From Pannonibacter phragmitetus_B (GTDB lineage Bacteria; Pseudomonadota; Alphaproteobacteria; Rhizobiales; Stappiaceae), in the NCBI RefSeq assembly GCF_050510895.1, contig NZ_JBNINT010000001.1:3162001-3226000 (forward strand): DNA of 64,000 nt. Reading direction: 5' to 3'. Numbering within the stretch: the stretch's first letter is position 1; every line of letters starts with the position of its first letter. The translations under genes and the position numbers were made by a program. The notes under the pieces were generated by a model. That model had not been told where the DNA came from, did not search any database, and saw only the letters and a program-made list of their open reading frames with translations. Below, in pieces: positions 27,455-36,629 of this stretch.

Positions 27455-29212
27455 ATGCGATCAAAGCTCCTTGCAAGTCTTGCGTTGATGCTCCTGTTCG
27501 GCGCAGCACCAGGCAGCGCTCAGCAGGCGTCCGACAACATCGCTCCCGAGCGGGCGACGGGGACTGCGGCGGCAACACGCGCAGAGGCAAAACAGTTCAT
27601 GGTGGCCGCAGCCAATCCTCTGGCCGTGCAGGCCGGGCGGGATGTGCTGGCGGCTGGCGGCAGCGCCATTGATGCCATGATTGCAGTCCAGACGGTTCTG
27701 GGTCTTGTCGAGCCGCAAAGTTCCGGTCTCGGGGGCGGCGCCTTCCTTGTTTATTTCGATGCAGCAACGGGCGAGCTGACCACATTCGACGGGCGTGAAA
27801 CGGCCCCTGCGGAGACGACGCCCAAACTGTTCCTTGATGCCGCAGGCCAGCCGCTGAAGTTCATGGATGCCGTCATTGGCGGACGTTCCGTCGGCACACC
27901 GGGCACCGTTCGTCTGATGGAGGATGTGCACCGCAAATATGGGCGCATGGAGTGGGCGAGCCTGTTCAAGCCGGCCGAAAAGCTGGCGTCGGAGGGCTTT
28001 GCCGTGTCGCCGCGACTGGCCAAACTGATTGCCGCAGATGGGGACCGGCTGAAGACCAATGAGGCCGCCCGCAGCTATTTCTTCGATGCATCCGGCGCCC
28101 CGCTTCAGGAAGGCACCCTTCTGAAGAACCCCGCCTATGCTGAAACGCTGAAGGCCATTGCCAGCGGCGGCGCGGATGCTTTCTACAAGGGGCCTATTGC
28201 CGAGGGGATCGTGCAGACCGTGCGCGGGGCTGAAGGCAATCCCGGCGTCCTCTCCCTGACCGATCTTGCCAACTACCGCACCAAGCAACGCGATCCGGTT
28301 TGCATCAGCTACCGGGCACTGGATGTCTGCGGCATGGGGCCTCCCTCCTCTGGTGCAGTAGCTGTCAGTCAGATCCTCGGCATCGCGGAGAACTTCGATC
28401 TGCGGGCGCTAGGGCCGCAAAATCCTGAGAGCTGGCGCGTGATCGGCGATGCGCAGCGCCTCGCCTTTGCGGACCGGGAGCGCTATCTCGCTGATCCGGA
28501 CTTTGTGCCTGCGCCCATCAAGGGCCTGACGTCCAAGGACTATCTCGCCAAGCGCGCTGCGCTTCTCGACGATGGAAAGGCGCTGGCAGCCGATGCCGTG
28601 AAGCCGGGAGAGCCGGAGTGGGACCACGCCTTCAACTATGGCATTGGCGAAGCGCTCGACATGCCTTCGACCAGCCATTTCGTCATCACCGACAAGGACG
28701 GCAACACCGTGTCGATGACGACAACCATTGAAAGCGGATTTGGCTCGCGGCTGATGACGGGCGGTTTCCTGCTCAACAACGAGCTGACCGACTTCTCCTT
28801 CAAGACCCACGACGGCAGCCTGCCGGTGGCCAACCGGGTGGAGCCGGGCAAGCGGCCCCGATCCTCCATGGCACCCACCATCGTAATGAAGGACGGCAAG
28901 CCGCTGCTCGCCATCGGCTCGCCTGGCGGCAGCCAGATCATCGGCTACGTGGCGCAGGCACTGATTGCCTATATCGACTGGCAGATGCCAGTGGAGCAGA
29001 TCGTCGCTCAGCCGCATCTGATCAACCGGTTCGGCACCTATGATCTGGAGGCCGGAACAGCCGCTGAACAGTTCGCCGAACCGCTGAAAGCGATGGGATA
29101 TGAAGTGAAGCTCAGCGAAATGAACTCGGGCCTGCATGTGATCGAGTTCACGCCCGATGGACTGGCCGGCAGTGCCGATCCGCGCCGCGAAGGCACCGCC
29201 ATGGGCGAGTGA
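27455..29212 (+). CDS. ggt: Gamma-glutamyltransferase (periplasmic)
   Basis: Ntn-hydrolase that cleaves gamma-glutamyl bonds in glutathione and related compounds. 585 residues with a signal peptide (MRSKLLASLALMLLFGAAPG, cleavage near AQA). The large subunit has GLGGGAFLVYFDAATGELTT and FDGRETAPAETTPKLFLD; the autoprocessing site is in DMPSTSHFVITDKDGNTVSM, where Thr before Ser-His is the nucleophile and new N-terminus of the small subunit. KRPRSSMAPTIVMKDGKPLL and GSPGGSQIIGYVAQALI are also standard. Length and both subunits are complete. It is monocistronic, with a terminator-like hairpin following. Confidence 0.95.
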   Translation: MRSKLLASLALMLLFGAAPGSAQQASDNIAPERATGTAAATRAEAKQFMVAAANPLAVQAGRDVLAAGGSAIDAMIAVQTVLGLVEPQSSGLGGGAFLVYFDAATGELTTFDGRETAPAETTPKLFLDAAGQPLKFMDAVIGGRSVGTPGTVRLMEDVHRKYGRMEWASLFKPAEKLASEGFAVSPRLAKLIAADGDRLKTNEAARSYFFDASGAPLQEGTLLKNPAYAETLKAIASGGADAFYKGPIAEGIVQTVRGAEGNPGVLSLTDLANYRTKQRDPVCISYRALDVCGMGPPSSGAVAVSQILGIAENFDLRALGPQNPESWRVIGDAQRLAFADRERYLADPDFVPAPIKGLTSKDYLAKRAALLDDGKALAADAVKPGEPEWDHAFNYGIGEALDMPSTSHFVITDKDGNTVSMTTTIESGFGSRLMTGGFLLNNELTDFSFKTHDGSLPVANRVEPGKRPRSSMAPTIVMKDGKPLLAIGSPGGSQIIGYVAQALIAYIDWQMPVEQIVAQPHLINRFGTYDLEAGTAAEQFAEPLKAMGYEVKLSEMNSGLHVIEFTPDGLAGSADPRREGTAMGE

Positions 29213-29237
29213 CAGCGGCACGTCACATGAAAGACAA

Positions 29238-29264
29238 AGGGGCAGCCACCACTGCCCCCTTATC
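29238..29264 (+). terminator. Terminator-like hairpin after ggt
   Basis: Stem GGGGCAG / CTGCCCC with loop CCACCA followed by CTTATCTGTTT, 26 bases after the ggt stop. Confidence 0.6.
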
Positions 29265-29289
29265 TGTTTCCGGTCTTGTGCGGTCCTTG

Positions 29290-29921
29290 TCAGGCCGCAA
29301 TCAGCTTGGCTTCCGTGGCTGCCTTGACCTCATCGAGGGTCACGCCGGAGGCCAGCTCCACCAGATGCAGGCCATCCTCCTTCACGTCGAAGACGCCAAG
29401 GTTGGTGATGATGCGGTCAACGCAGCCAACGCCGGTCAGCGGCAGGCTGCAGGACTTCAGCAGCTTGCTCTCGCCAGCCTTGGACGTGTGATCCATCAGC
29501 ACGATGACGCGCTTGACGCCAGCCACCAGATCCATGGCGCCGCCCATGCCCTTGACCATCTTGCCGGGGATCATCCAGTTGGCGAGATCCCCTTTTCCGA
29601 CACTTCCATGGCGCCCAGGATCGACAGGTCGATGTGGCCGCCGCGGATCATGCCGAAGCTGTCGGCGGAGGAGAAGTAGCTGGTGTGAGGCAGCTCGGTG
29701 ATCGTCTGCTTGCCAGCGTTGATCAGGTCGGCATCGACCTCATCATCCGTGGGGAATGGCCCCATGCCCAGCATGCCGTTTTCCGACTGCAGCGTGACGT
29801 TGACGCCTTCCGGAATGTAGTTCGAAACCAGCGTCGGGATGCCGATGCCGAGGTTGACGTAGAAGCCGTCTTCCAGTTCCTGCGCGGCCCTCTGGGCCAT
29901 TTCTTCGCGAGTCCAGGCCAT
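29290..29921 (-). CDS. 3-oxoacid CoA-transferase subunit B (frameshifted)
   Basis: Beta subunit of a succinyl-CoA:3-ketoacid (or 3-oxoadipate) CoA-transferase. The catalytic Glu motif is in TLQSENGMLGMGPFP near residues 45-60; GGHIDLSILGAMEVSEKGDL and VKGMGGAMDLVAGVKRVIVL are hallmark blocks. The frame breaks at CCCC 29589-29592 (one short on a G5 run of the coding strand); adding a G gives SEKGDLANWMIPGKMVKG and a 210-residue protein, the family size. It starts 13 bp after subunit A stops, so both are one operon. With subunit A it activates 3-ketoacids such as acetoacetate; sequence alone does not separate SCOT from PcaIJ. Confidence 0.92.
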
Positions 29922-29934
29922 CTTCCAACTCCCC

Positions 29935-30630
29935 TCAGGCTGCACGCGTGGTGCGCTTTTCGATGCGCTTTTCAAAAGTGCCGGCGACGATGCGGTCAAC
30001 GAAGATGCCGGGGGTGTGGATCTGGTCCGGATCCAGCTCGCCCACTTCGACGATCTCCTCGACTTCCACAAGCGTCTTCCTGCCAGCTGTCGCCATCATC
30101 GGATTGAAGTTGCGCGCGGTCTTGCGGTAGATCAGGTTGCCTTCCTTGTCGGCCTTCCAGGCCTTGACGAGCGAGACATCCGCAACGAGACCGGTCTCCA
30201 GGATATAGGTCTCGCCGTTGAAGTCCTTGTGCTCCTTGCCCTCTGCGATCAGCGTGCCGACGCCGGTCTTCGTGTAGAAGCCCGGAATGCCCGCGCCGCC
30301 CGCACGGATGCGCTCGGCCAGGGTGCCCTGCGGGTTGAACTCCAGCTCAAGTTCACCGTTGAGGTACTGGCGCTCGAAGGTGGCATTCTCACCCACATAG
30401 GACGAAATCATCTTGCTGATCTGGCGGGTCTGCAGCAGCAGGCCGAGGCCGAAGTCATCCACGCCCGCATTGTTGGAAATGGCCGTAATGTCCTTCGTGC
30501 CGCTGTCGCGCAGGGCCGTAATCAGGTTTTCCGGGATTCCGCAGAGGCCGAAACCGCCAGCCATGATGGTCATTCCGTCAAACACAAGCCCCTCAAGGGC
30601 GGCTTTTGCGTTCGGGTACACCTTGTTCAT
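29935..30630 (-). CDS. 3-oxoacid CoA-transferase subunit A
   Basis: Alpha subunit of the CoA-transferase, about 231 residues, starting MNKVYPNAKAALEGLVFDG. Family blocks: GMTIMAGGFGLCGIPENLI (glycine-rich CoA site) near residues 20-38, SNNAGVDDFGLGLLL, PQGTLAERIRAGGAGIPGFY and ARNFNPMMATAGRKTLVEVE. ATG 30630 has GGAGAT upstream; the frame runs further up without a better start. Immediately followed by subunit B. Role: ketone-body/acetoacetate or 3-oxoadipate activation using succinyl-CoA, cytoplasmic. Confidence 0.93.
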   Translation of the reverse strand: MNKVYPNAKAALEGLVFDGMTIMAGGFGLCGIPENLITALRDSGTKDITAISNNAGVDDFGLGLLLQTRQISKMISSYVGENATFERQYLNGELELEFNPQGTLAERIRAGGAGIPGFYTKTGVGTLIAEGKEHKDFNGETYILETGLVADVSLVKAWKADKEGNLIYRKTARNFNPMMATAGRKTLVEVEEIVEVGELDPDQIHTPGIFVDRIVAGTFEKRIEKRTTRAA

Positions 30631-30888
30631 CGTTATCTCCTCAAGTCTGGCCACTGCCCTCAAGCCCTGCCGGGCACAGCGTCTGCGCGCTCACGGCAGT
30701 CCTCCCGCAGGACCGGCCGCACCGGACAGCCCGGTCCGGCCCTCTGGCCAGGTTGCAACGCAACAAGACTAAGATTTTCGGCAGGCGTCAACTGGCAGAA
30801 AGGCGGGAATGGCTTTTCTCATGCCTTCAAGCAGGTGAAGGTCATGAGCAATTCAGGAGATGACGCATCCGGCCGGGGAGCGCAGGTC

Positions 30889-32060
30889 CTATTCATCCGC
30901 CCCGGAGAATGCCCGCGTCTCGGAGCGCAGCCGCCGGGCGATGCGTTTCAGCCGCCGGAGGGCGAGATAGGCGCTGCCTGCCGTCGTGAGCGCCCGCTCA
31001 AGGAACAGCGTCTCGACAGGATCACCTCCGAAGCGCTGCTTGTAGAACTGAACGCCTGCGCCAAAGCACAGCTCGTTGTAGCCGGAGGCTTCCGCCCATT
31101 CGATCAGCTTGGCAAAGAGCACAAGCCCTGGAGAGAAGCGGCGCCACTTGGCATCTCCCATGGAGATAAGCGTCGCGCTGACCATGCTGTTGTGACACAG
31201 CACGCAGATTGCTCCGGCGATCTCACCATCCTGTGCCTGCAAGGCAAAGACCTCGATAGGCCCGTCCAGCAGGTCGTCATAATAACGCCCTTGCGAGGCA
31301 TCCTGCTCCAGCAGGTTGGCCCATCCCTTTTCGACAAAGCGCTCCGCCCTCTGGCGGCGCAATTCACGCAGGAATTCAGCCTTCTGCTCCACGCCATCGG
31401 CCCGAACGAAGCTGATGCCCTCGGCCTGCAGCTTGCGGAATTTACCCCGTGCTTCCTTGTAGACCGACCGCTTGCGCCAGCCGCCGGGGCCATAGCCGCC
31501 CTCAAGGTCCAGAACATATGTCGGCTCGGCTTCTGGCTGGCGCAGCAGATGAAACAGTGGATTCGGAAAGCCACTGATACGCGGCGGCATCTTGGCAAAG
31601 CGGATCAAATCCACATCCCGCAGGGCCTCGTCGATCAACGGCCAGATGACTCCCCCTCAAAGGGTTGGAACGGCGCTTCACTGGCGAGCACCGGAGCGCA
31701 AAGATCAGCCAGATCAAAGTCGGGCATACCGCCGATACGCAGCGGGCCACGGCGTGTGACCATCAAGGGCACAAGCATCCGGGCATGGCCTGTCACTCCA
31801 TCCCGCACCTCCAGAAGGCGCATCTGCGCACCTGCGGATGCCGCCACATTGCGGTTAAGGGCGTCCAGCACGTCCGGACGCTGAAATGCGGTGGCGATGG
31901 CATTGCCCGGAAGAGACGCGAACAGGCGTCCAAGCAGAGGCCGTGTGACCTCCCTGTGAAGAATGCCACGAATGCCGCTCGCTGCCTCAACAGCAGCCGA
32001 GCCCAAGACCTGCGGCTCCGCAGAAACGCTCTCCACCCGGAACTCCTGATACGCACACAC
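30889..32060 (-). CDS. CelD/BcsL-like GNAT acyltransferase (frameshifted)
   Basis: About 390 residues when repaired. The C-terminal part matches the FemAB-like acetyltransferase fold called Acetyltransf_6, linked to exopolysaccharide or cellulose loci: KEARGKFRKLQAEGISFVRA, GEIAGAICVLCHNSMVSATL, AKLIEWAEASGYNELCFGAG and QFYKQRFGGDPVETLFLER. The N-terminal part includes PLRIGGMPDFDLADLCAPVL. The frame breaks at CCCCC 31652-31656: restoring a base gives FEGGVIWPLIDEALRDVDL. The start (GTG 32060) is tentative. No polysaccharide synthase gene is next to it, so the acceptor is unknown. Confidence 0.75.
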
Positions 32061-32230
32061 ATGAAACAGACCGGTCCAACAGGATGGACCGGATGCACAG
32101 GACTGTAGGGAAGAAATCTAAAGCAACCCTTCATGCGCCGGACATTGAGCGCAATTTTAGGGCGCATCTGGCGAGGTGGCACCCACCATCACGTTCAGCC
32201 GCTCGGATAGGGCTCCGGACTGGACGGCTC

Positions 32231-33055
32231 TTAACCGCCCGCGGCAATTGCCCGGCGCTGGTCCCGCTCGCGTTGCAGCTCACTGCGCCTTGTCAGAATG
32301 GACGTGGCAATGACGACCACAGTGACGATCGTCACAAGGATCGTACAGACCGCGTTGATTTCCGGCGTTACGCCGAGGCGCACCTGGGAATAGATCTTCA
32401 TTGGCAGCGTCGTCGCACCCGGCCCCGTGGTGAAGCTGGCAATCACCAGATCATCCAGCGACAGGGTGAAGGCCAGCATCCAGCCGGCAATGACGCCCGG
32501 CAGGATCAACGGCAGGGTGATGACGAAGAACGTCCGCGCCGGCGGACAACCGAGATCCTGCGCAGCTTCTTCCAGAGAGCGGTCAAAGCCGGAGAGACGG
32601 GACTGCACCACCACGGCCACATAGCAGGCCGCGAAAGTGGTGTGGGCCAGCATGATCGTCCAGAACCCGCGCGCCTGATCGATAGCCACAAAAAGCAGCA
32701 GAAGCGACAGGCCGAGGATGACTTCCGGCATGACCAGCGGCGCAAAGATCATGCCCGAGAAAAGCGTCCGGCCCGGGAAACGGCCGAACCGCACCAGGAC
32801 AAGGGCCGCCAGCGTGCCGATAATGGTGGCCAGAGTGGCGGAGAGGAAGGCGACACGTAAGGTCACACCCGCAGCGTCGAGAAGCTGCTGGTTGTTCATC
32901 AGCTCCGCATACCACTTGGTCGAAAACCCGCCCCACACGGTCACAAGGCGCGACTCGTTGAAGGAGAAGACCACCAGAATGACGATCGGCAGGTAGAGGA
33001 AGGAGAACCCCAGAACCAGCGACGTGACGTTGAACCAGGAGGGACCGTTCTTCAT
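32231..33055 (-). CDS. potI: Putrescine/spermidine ABC transporter permease (PotI/PotC-type)
   Basis: Inner-membrane permease of 274 residues with six helices. Conserved blocks: FSFLYLPIVILVVFSFNESR at the N-terminus, LVRFGRFPGRTLFSGMIFAP, VMPEVILGLSLLLLFVAIDQ and the EAA loop SLEEAAQDLGCPPARTFFVI that docks on the ATPase. DDLVIASFTTGPGATTLPMK is specific for polyamine permeases. The ATG at 33055 overlaps the PotH stop (ATGA at 33052-33055), so the two are translationally coupled. Last gene of the potF-potG-potH-potI operon, with 170 bp to the next gene. Confidence 0.94.
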   Translation of the reverse strand: MKNGPSWFNVTSLVLGFSFLYLPIVILVVFSFNESRLVTVWGGFSTKWYAELMNNQQLLDAAGVTLRVAFLSATLATIIGTLAALVLVRFGRFPGRTLFSGMIFAPLVMPEVILGLSLLLLFVAIDQARGFWTIMLAHTTFAACYVAVVVQSRLSGFDRSLEEAAQDLGCPPARTFFVITLPLILPGVIAGWMLAFTLSLDDLVIASFTTGPGATTLPMKIYSQVRLGVTPEINAVCTILVTIVTVVVIATSILTRRSELQRERDQRRAIAAGG

Positions 33056-33978
33056 GCCGCCTTCTCCGATGCCTTCTGCTGCTGACGCTGGAACAGCACG
33101 ATGGGAATGACCAGAATGAGCAGCAGCACGACTGCGACAGCCGACGCCACGGGCCAGTCCCGGTTGTTGAAGAACTCCATCCACAAGGTCTTGCCGATCA
33201 TCAGCGTTTCCGAGCCGCCCAGCAGGTCAGGAATGACGAACTCACCCACCGCCGGAATGAAGACAAGGAAACAGCCTGCAATCACGCCCGGCAGTGACAG
33301 CGGGAAGGTAATCGTCCAGAACGCCTTCCACGGCGGGCAGCCCAGATCCTGCGCCGCTTCCAGCAGGCTTTCGTCCAGCTTTTCAAGGCTGGCGTAAAGC
33401 GGCAGGACAAGGAACGGCAGATAGGAATAGACGATGCCGATATAGACGGCCGTATTGGTGTTCAGGATATTGAGCGGTTGATCGATGATCCCCACCGACA
33501 GCAGCAGCTGGTTGAGCAGTCCCTCATTCTTCAGGATGCCGATCCATGCGTAGACGCGGATCAGGAACGAGGTCCAGAACGGCAGGATCACCAGCATCAG
33601 CAGCGTTGGCCGCCACGACTTCGGGCTGCGGGCCATGCCATAGGCGATTGGATAGCCGACAAGCAGCGTGATGAAGGTCGACACTGCCGCTATCGATACG
33701 CTGGACAGATAGGAGCGCCAGTAAAGGTCATCCTCCGTCAGCCAGAGGTAATTGTCGAAGCTGAACCCGGACAGCGTGTCCTTGAACCCCTCCCAACCGG
33801 CAGACCAGTCAAAGACCGGCGCATAGGGCGGAATGGAAACGGCGACTTCCGAGAGGGAAATCTTGAAGACAATGAAAAAGGGCGCGAGGAAGAACAGCAG
33901 AAGCCACGCATAGGGCACGCTGATGACCAGCCACTTCCCCAGCTTGTTCTTGATCTTTTCAAGACCGGTTTCTTCCAT
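33052..33978 (-). CDS. potH: Putrescine/spermidine ABC transporter permease (PotH/PotB-type)
   Basis: 308-residue inner-membrane permease. The N-terminus has a membrane helix (SVPYAWLLLFFLAPFFIVFK) and the polyamine-type region SFDNYLWLTEDDLYWRSYLS. The EAA loop is SLLEAAQDLGCPPWKAFWTI and PSLPGVIAGCFLVFIPAVGEF-like helices follow (FIPAVGEFVIPDLLGGSETL). It overlaps PotI by 4 bp and lies 98 bp downstream of PotG, consistent with one operon. Partner of PotI in the transmembrane heterodimer. Confidence 0.94.
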   Translation of the reverse strand: MEETGLEKIKNKLGKWLVISVPYAWLLLFFLAPFFIVFKISLSEVAVSIPPYAPVFDWSAGWEGFKDTLSGFSFDNYLWLTEDDLYWRSYLSSVSIAAVSTFITLLVGYPIAYGMARSPKSWRPTLLMLVILPFWTSFLIRVYAWIGILKNEGLLNQLLLSVGIIDQPLNILNTNTAVYIGIVYSYLPFLVLPLYASLEKLDESLLEAAQDLGCPPWKAFWTITFPLSLPGVIAGCFLVFIPAVGEFVIPDLLGGSETLMIGKTLWMEFFNNRDWPVASAVAVVLLLILVIPIVLFQRQQQKASEKAA

Positions 33979-34076
33979 CGTCCCCGTCCCTTCCCGATGC
34001 TGCCCTGTGCCTTGCAGGCGGGTGGCCTTGCAAGCGGTTGGGCCTTGCGGCTCATGATAATGGTCTTGTCATGGCC

Positions 34077-35234
34077 TCAGCGTGTGAGGATCACCCCTGC
34101 ATCCCGCCCCCAGGACAGGACAACCTTGTCATCCCAGCCGATCGGCCGTTCGACGAGACGGGTACGGTTTGTCACGGTCGAGCGCATTGTCACACCCTCG
34201 CCCGCACGCGAATGGTAGACGGACATGTCGCCGAGATAGGCAATGTCCCAGACCTCTGCCGCCACCTTGTTGACGGCGCCCGGCTCCTGCGTGCCGTGCT
34301 CGATGGTGATCTTTTCGGGCCGCACCGCGTACCAGACGGTTTCCCCTACCGCTGCACCGGTCTCCTGCAACGTATCGATGATGAACCCGCCATGATCGCC
34401 GCTGACGGACAGCTTCGTGCCGCCATCGCTGCGCTCCGTCACCGTGGCTTCGATCAGGTTGATATCGCCGATAAAGTCAGCCACGAAACGGCTGTTCGGG
34501 GTTTCGTAGATTTCTGCCGGCGTTGCCACCTGAATGATCTTGCCCGCATCCATGACAGCAATACGGTCGGCCATGGTCATGGCCTCTTCCTGATCGTGCG
34601 TGACGACAAGGAAGGTCATCTTCAGTTCTTCCTGAAGCGTCATCAGCTCGAACTGGGTTTCCTCGCGCAGCTTGCGGTCCAGCGCACCCAGCGGCTCGTC
34701 CAGCAGCAGCACCTTGGGCCGCTTGGCGAGAGAACGGGCGAGCGCGACGCGCTGGCGCTGGCCACCGGAAAGCTGATGCGGCTTGCGCTTGCCGAATTTC
34801 TCCAGCTTGGTCAGGCGCAGCATTTCATTCACGCGCGCCGCAATATCTGCCTTGCCCATGCCATCCTGCTTGAGACCGAAGGCAATATTGGCCTCGACGC
34901 TCATGTGCGGGAACAGGGCATAGGACTGGAACATCATGTTGACCGGACGGCGGTGGGGCGGCACGCCGGAAAGGCTGTGGCCATCCAGCAGAATTTCGCC
35001 TTCGGTCGGTGTCTCGAAACCGGCCAGCATGCGCATCATTGTCGTCTTGCCGCAGCCAGACCCGCCGAGCAGGGCGAAGAACTCGCGCTCGTAGATCTTC
35101 AGGCTGAGATTGTCGACGGCCGTAAAGTCACCGAAGCGCTTGGTGACATTGCGAAACTCGATGAAAGGGACCGACTGGGGATTCTCCCAGGGTGCAAAGG
35201 ACCGCCGTACCGGCCCGATCGGTTTCTTGGCCAA
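34077..35234 (-). CDS. potG: Putrescine ABC transporter ATPase (PotG-type)
   Basis: 385-residue ATPase. Walker A GGSGCGKTTMMRML is near residues 57-70, the signature LSGGQRQRVALARSLAKR near 155-172 and Walker B VLLLDEPLGALD follows; VVTHDQEEAMTMADRIAVMD contains the H-loop. The C-terminal TOBE-type domain (VWYAVRPEKITIEHG) is typical of CUT1-related polyamine importers. It sits 101 bp after potF, with a strong hairpin in between, and energises PotHI. Confidence 0.95.
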   Translation of the reverse strand: MAKKPIGPVRRSFAPWENPQSVPFIEFRNVTKRFGDFTAVDNLSLKIYEREFFALLGGSGCGKTTMMRMLAGFETPTEGEILLDGHSLSGVPPHRRPVNMMFQSYALFPHMSVEANIAFGLKQDGMGKADIAARVNEMLRLTKLEKFGKRKPHQLSGGQRQRVALARSLAKRPKVLLLDEPLGALDRKLREETQFELMTLQEELKMTFLVVTHDQEEAMTMADRIAVMDAGKIIQVATPAEIYETPNSRFVADFIGDINLIEATVTERSDGGTKLSVSGDHGGFIIDTLQETGAAVGETVWYAVRPEKITIEHGTQEPGAVNKVAAEVWDIAYLGDMSVYHSRAGEGVTMRSTVTNRTRLVERPIGWDDKVVLSWGRDAGVILTR

Positions 35235-35292
35235 ATTCCACCCCCAACGCTACCGGAATTGTCCAGCGTCCCACCCCTTGGGATGCCTCATG

Positions 35293-35325
35293 ATACCCGG
35301 CGCAGCCTCACGCTGCGCCGGGTAT
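35293..35325. repeat. Strong intercistronic palindrome between potF and potG
   Basis: Stem ATACCCGGCGCAG / CTGCGCCGGGTAT with a 7-base loop and no T-run, in the 101 bp between the binding-protein gene and the ATPase gene. Such a structure would protect the potF message and reduce read-through, as at 23096-23125 in the iron operon. Confidence 0.65.
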
Positions 35326-35335
35326 GAAGTTCGGA

Positions 35336-36424
35336 TCAGCTGCCGCTCTTGACCTTGGTCCAGACGCGGTTCTGAACGCGGTTCACCTTCGCGTCCTTGG
35401 TGGACACGGTGTAGAGCTTCTGGATCGTCTCTGCATCCGGGTAGATGGCGGTGTCTTCCAGGACTTCCTTGTTCAGCAGCGGCTGGCTGTCCTTGTTGCC
35501 GTTGGCATAGAACACGTAGTTCGAGGCCTTGGCGATGACTTCCGGACGCATGATGTAGTTCAGGAACTCATGCGCTTCGGCAACGTTCTTTGCGTCCGCC
35601 GGGATCGCCATGTTGTCAAACCACATCAGCGCGCCTTCCTTCGGGATCGTGTACTGCACCGTCACGCCATTGTTGGCTTCGGCTGCGCGGTCACGGGCCT
35701 GAAGGATGTCACCCGACCAGCCCACGGCCATGCAGGCGTCGCCATTGGCAAGCGCATTGATGTATTCCGAGGAATGGAACTTGGTGATGTAGGGCTTGAT
35801 GGTGAGCAGCAGCTCGCCAGCCTTCTCGATGTCATCCGGATTGTTGCTGTCCGGATCAAGACCGAGATAGTTCAGAGCAGCCGGGATGATTTCTTCCGGC
35901 GTGTCCAGCACGAAGATGCCGCAGTCCGCGAACTTGGAGATCACCTCCGGCTTGAACACCATGTCCCAGCTGCCAATCGGCGCGTCAGGCATGCGTTCCT
36001 TGATCTTCTCGACATTATAGCCGATGCCGGTGGTGCCCCACATGTAGTTGATGGCATGCTCGTTGCCCGGATCGTACTTGGTCAGGCGCTCGGAGATTTC
36101 CGGCCACATGTGCACGAGGTTCGGCAGCTTGGACTTGTCCAGCTTCTGGAACACGCCGGCCTGGATCTGACGGCCAAGGAAGGTGCCCGTCGGAACAACG
36201 ATGTCGTAGCCGGTGCCGCCGGCCAGCAGCTTGGTCTCGACCGTCTCGTTGCTGTCGAAGACGTCATAGACCACCTTGATGCCGGTTTCCTTGGTGAAGT
36301 CGGCAAGGATCGATTCGTCGATATAATCCGACCAGTTGTAGACATTCACCACGCGCTCCTGCGCGGTTGCAGTTCCCGCCAGGATGGCGGTGAGCGCGAC
36401 ACCCGAAAGAATGGCCTTCAACAT
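35336..36424 (-). CDS. potF: Putrescine-binding periplasmic protein (PotF-type)
   Basis: 362-residue solute receptor starting MLKAILSGVALTAILAGTAT (signal peptide, cleavage near AQE). The mature part begins RVVNVYNWSDYIDESILADF, the usual PotF/PotD start that holds Trp and Ser/Asp ligands, followed by FTKETGIKVVYDVFDSNETV; LPNLVHMWPEISERLTKYDP, MWGTTGIGYNVEKIKERMPD and DTPEEIIPAALNYLGLDPDS are PotF-like. ATG 36424 has GGAGACGG upstream; the open frame extends to 36475 without one. It heads the potFGHI operon and is preceded by a gamma-glutamylputrescine-synthetase-like gene on the same strand. Confidence 0.94.
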   Translation of the reverse strand: MLKAILSGVALTAILAGTATAQERVVNVYNWSDYIDESILADFTKETGIKVVYDVFDSNETVETKLLAGGTGYDIVVPTGTFLGRQIQAGVFQKLDKSKLPNLVHMWPEISERLTKYDPGNEHAINYMWGTTGIGYNVEKIKERMPDAPIGSWDMVFKPEVISKFADCGIFVLDTPEEIIPAALNYLGLDPDSNNPDDIEKAGELLLTIKPYITKFHSSEYINALANGDACMAVGWSGDILQARDRAAEANNGVTVQYTIPKEGALMWFDNMAIPADAKNVAEAHEFLNYIMRPEVIAKASNYVFYANGNKDSQPLLNKEVLEDTAIYPDAETIQKLYTVSTKDAKVNRVQNRVWTKVKSGS

Positions 36425-36629
36425 CTGTTCCGTCTCCACTGATTGCAGCGGGCCTGCGCCCGGTTTTTCTCGCATAGCCGCCAGGCCGGAGGCGAGGCCG
36501 CGACCGGCCTGCGTCTATGCCATTGCCATTGAGACTAGAAGCGAAATCTCAAAGGCTCAACAGCTTGATAGGCTCCGGGCGATCATTTTTGCGGCACACT
36601 TCCGCCTACCCTTTCAGCACGGTTGCACG

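Noticed and set aside
30016..31884. Plus-strand open frame of 622 codons
   Set aside because: Spans the CoA-transferase and CelD-like genes on the opposite strand; composition is shadow-like and without recognisable motifs.
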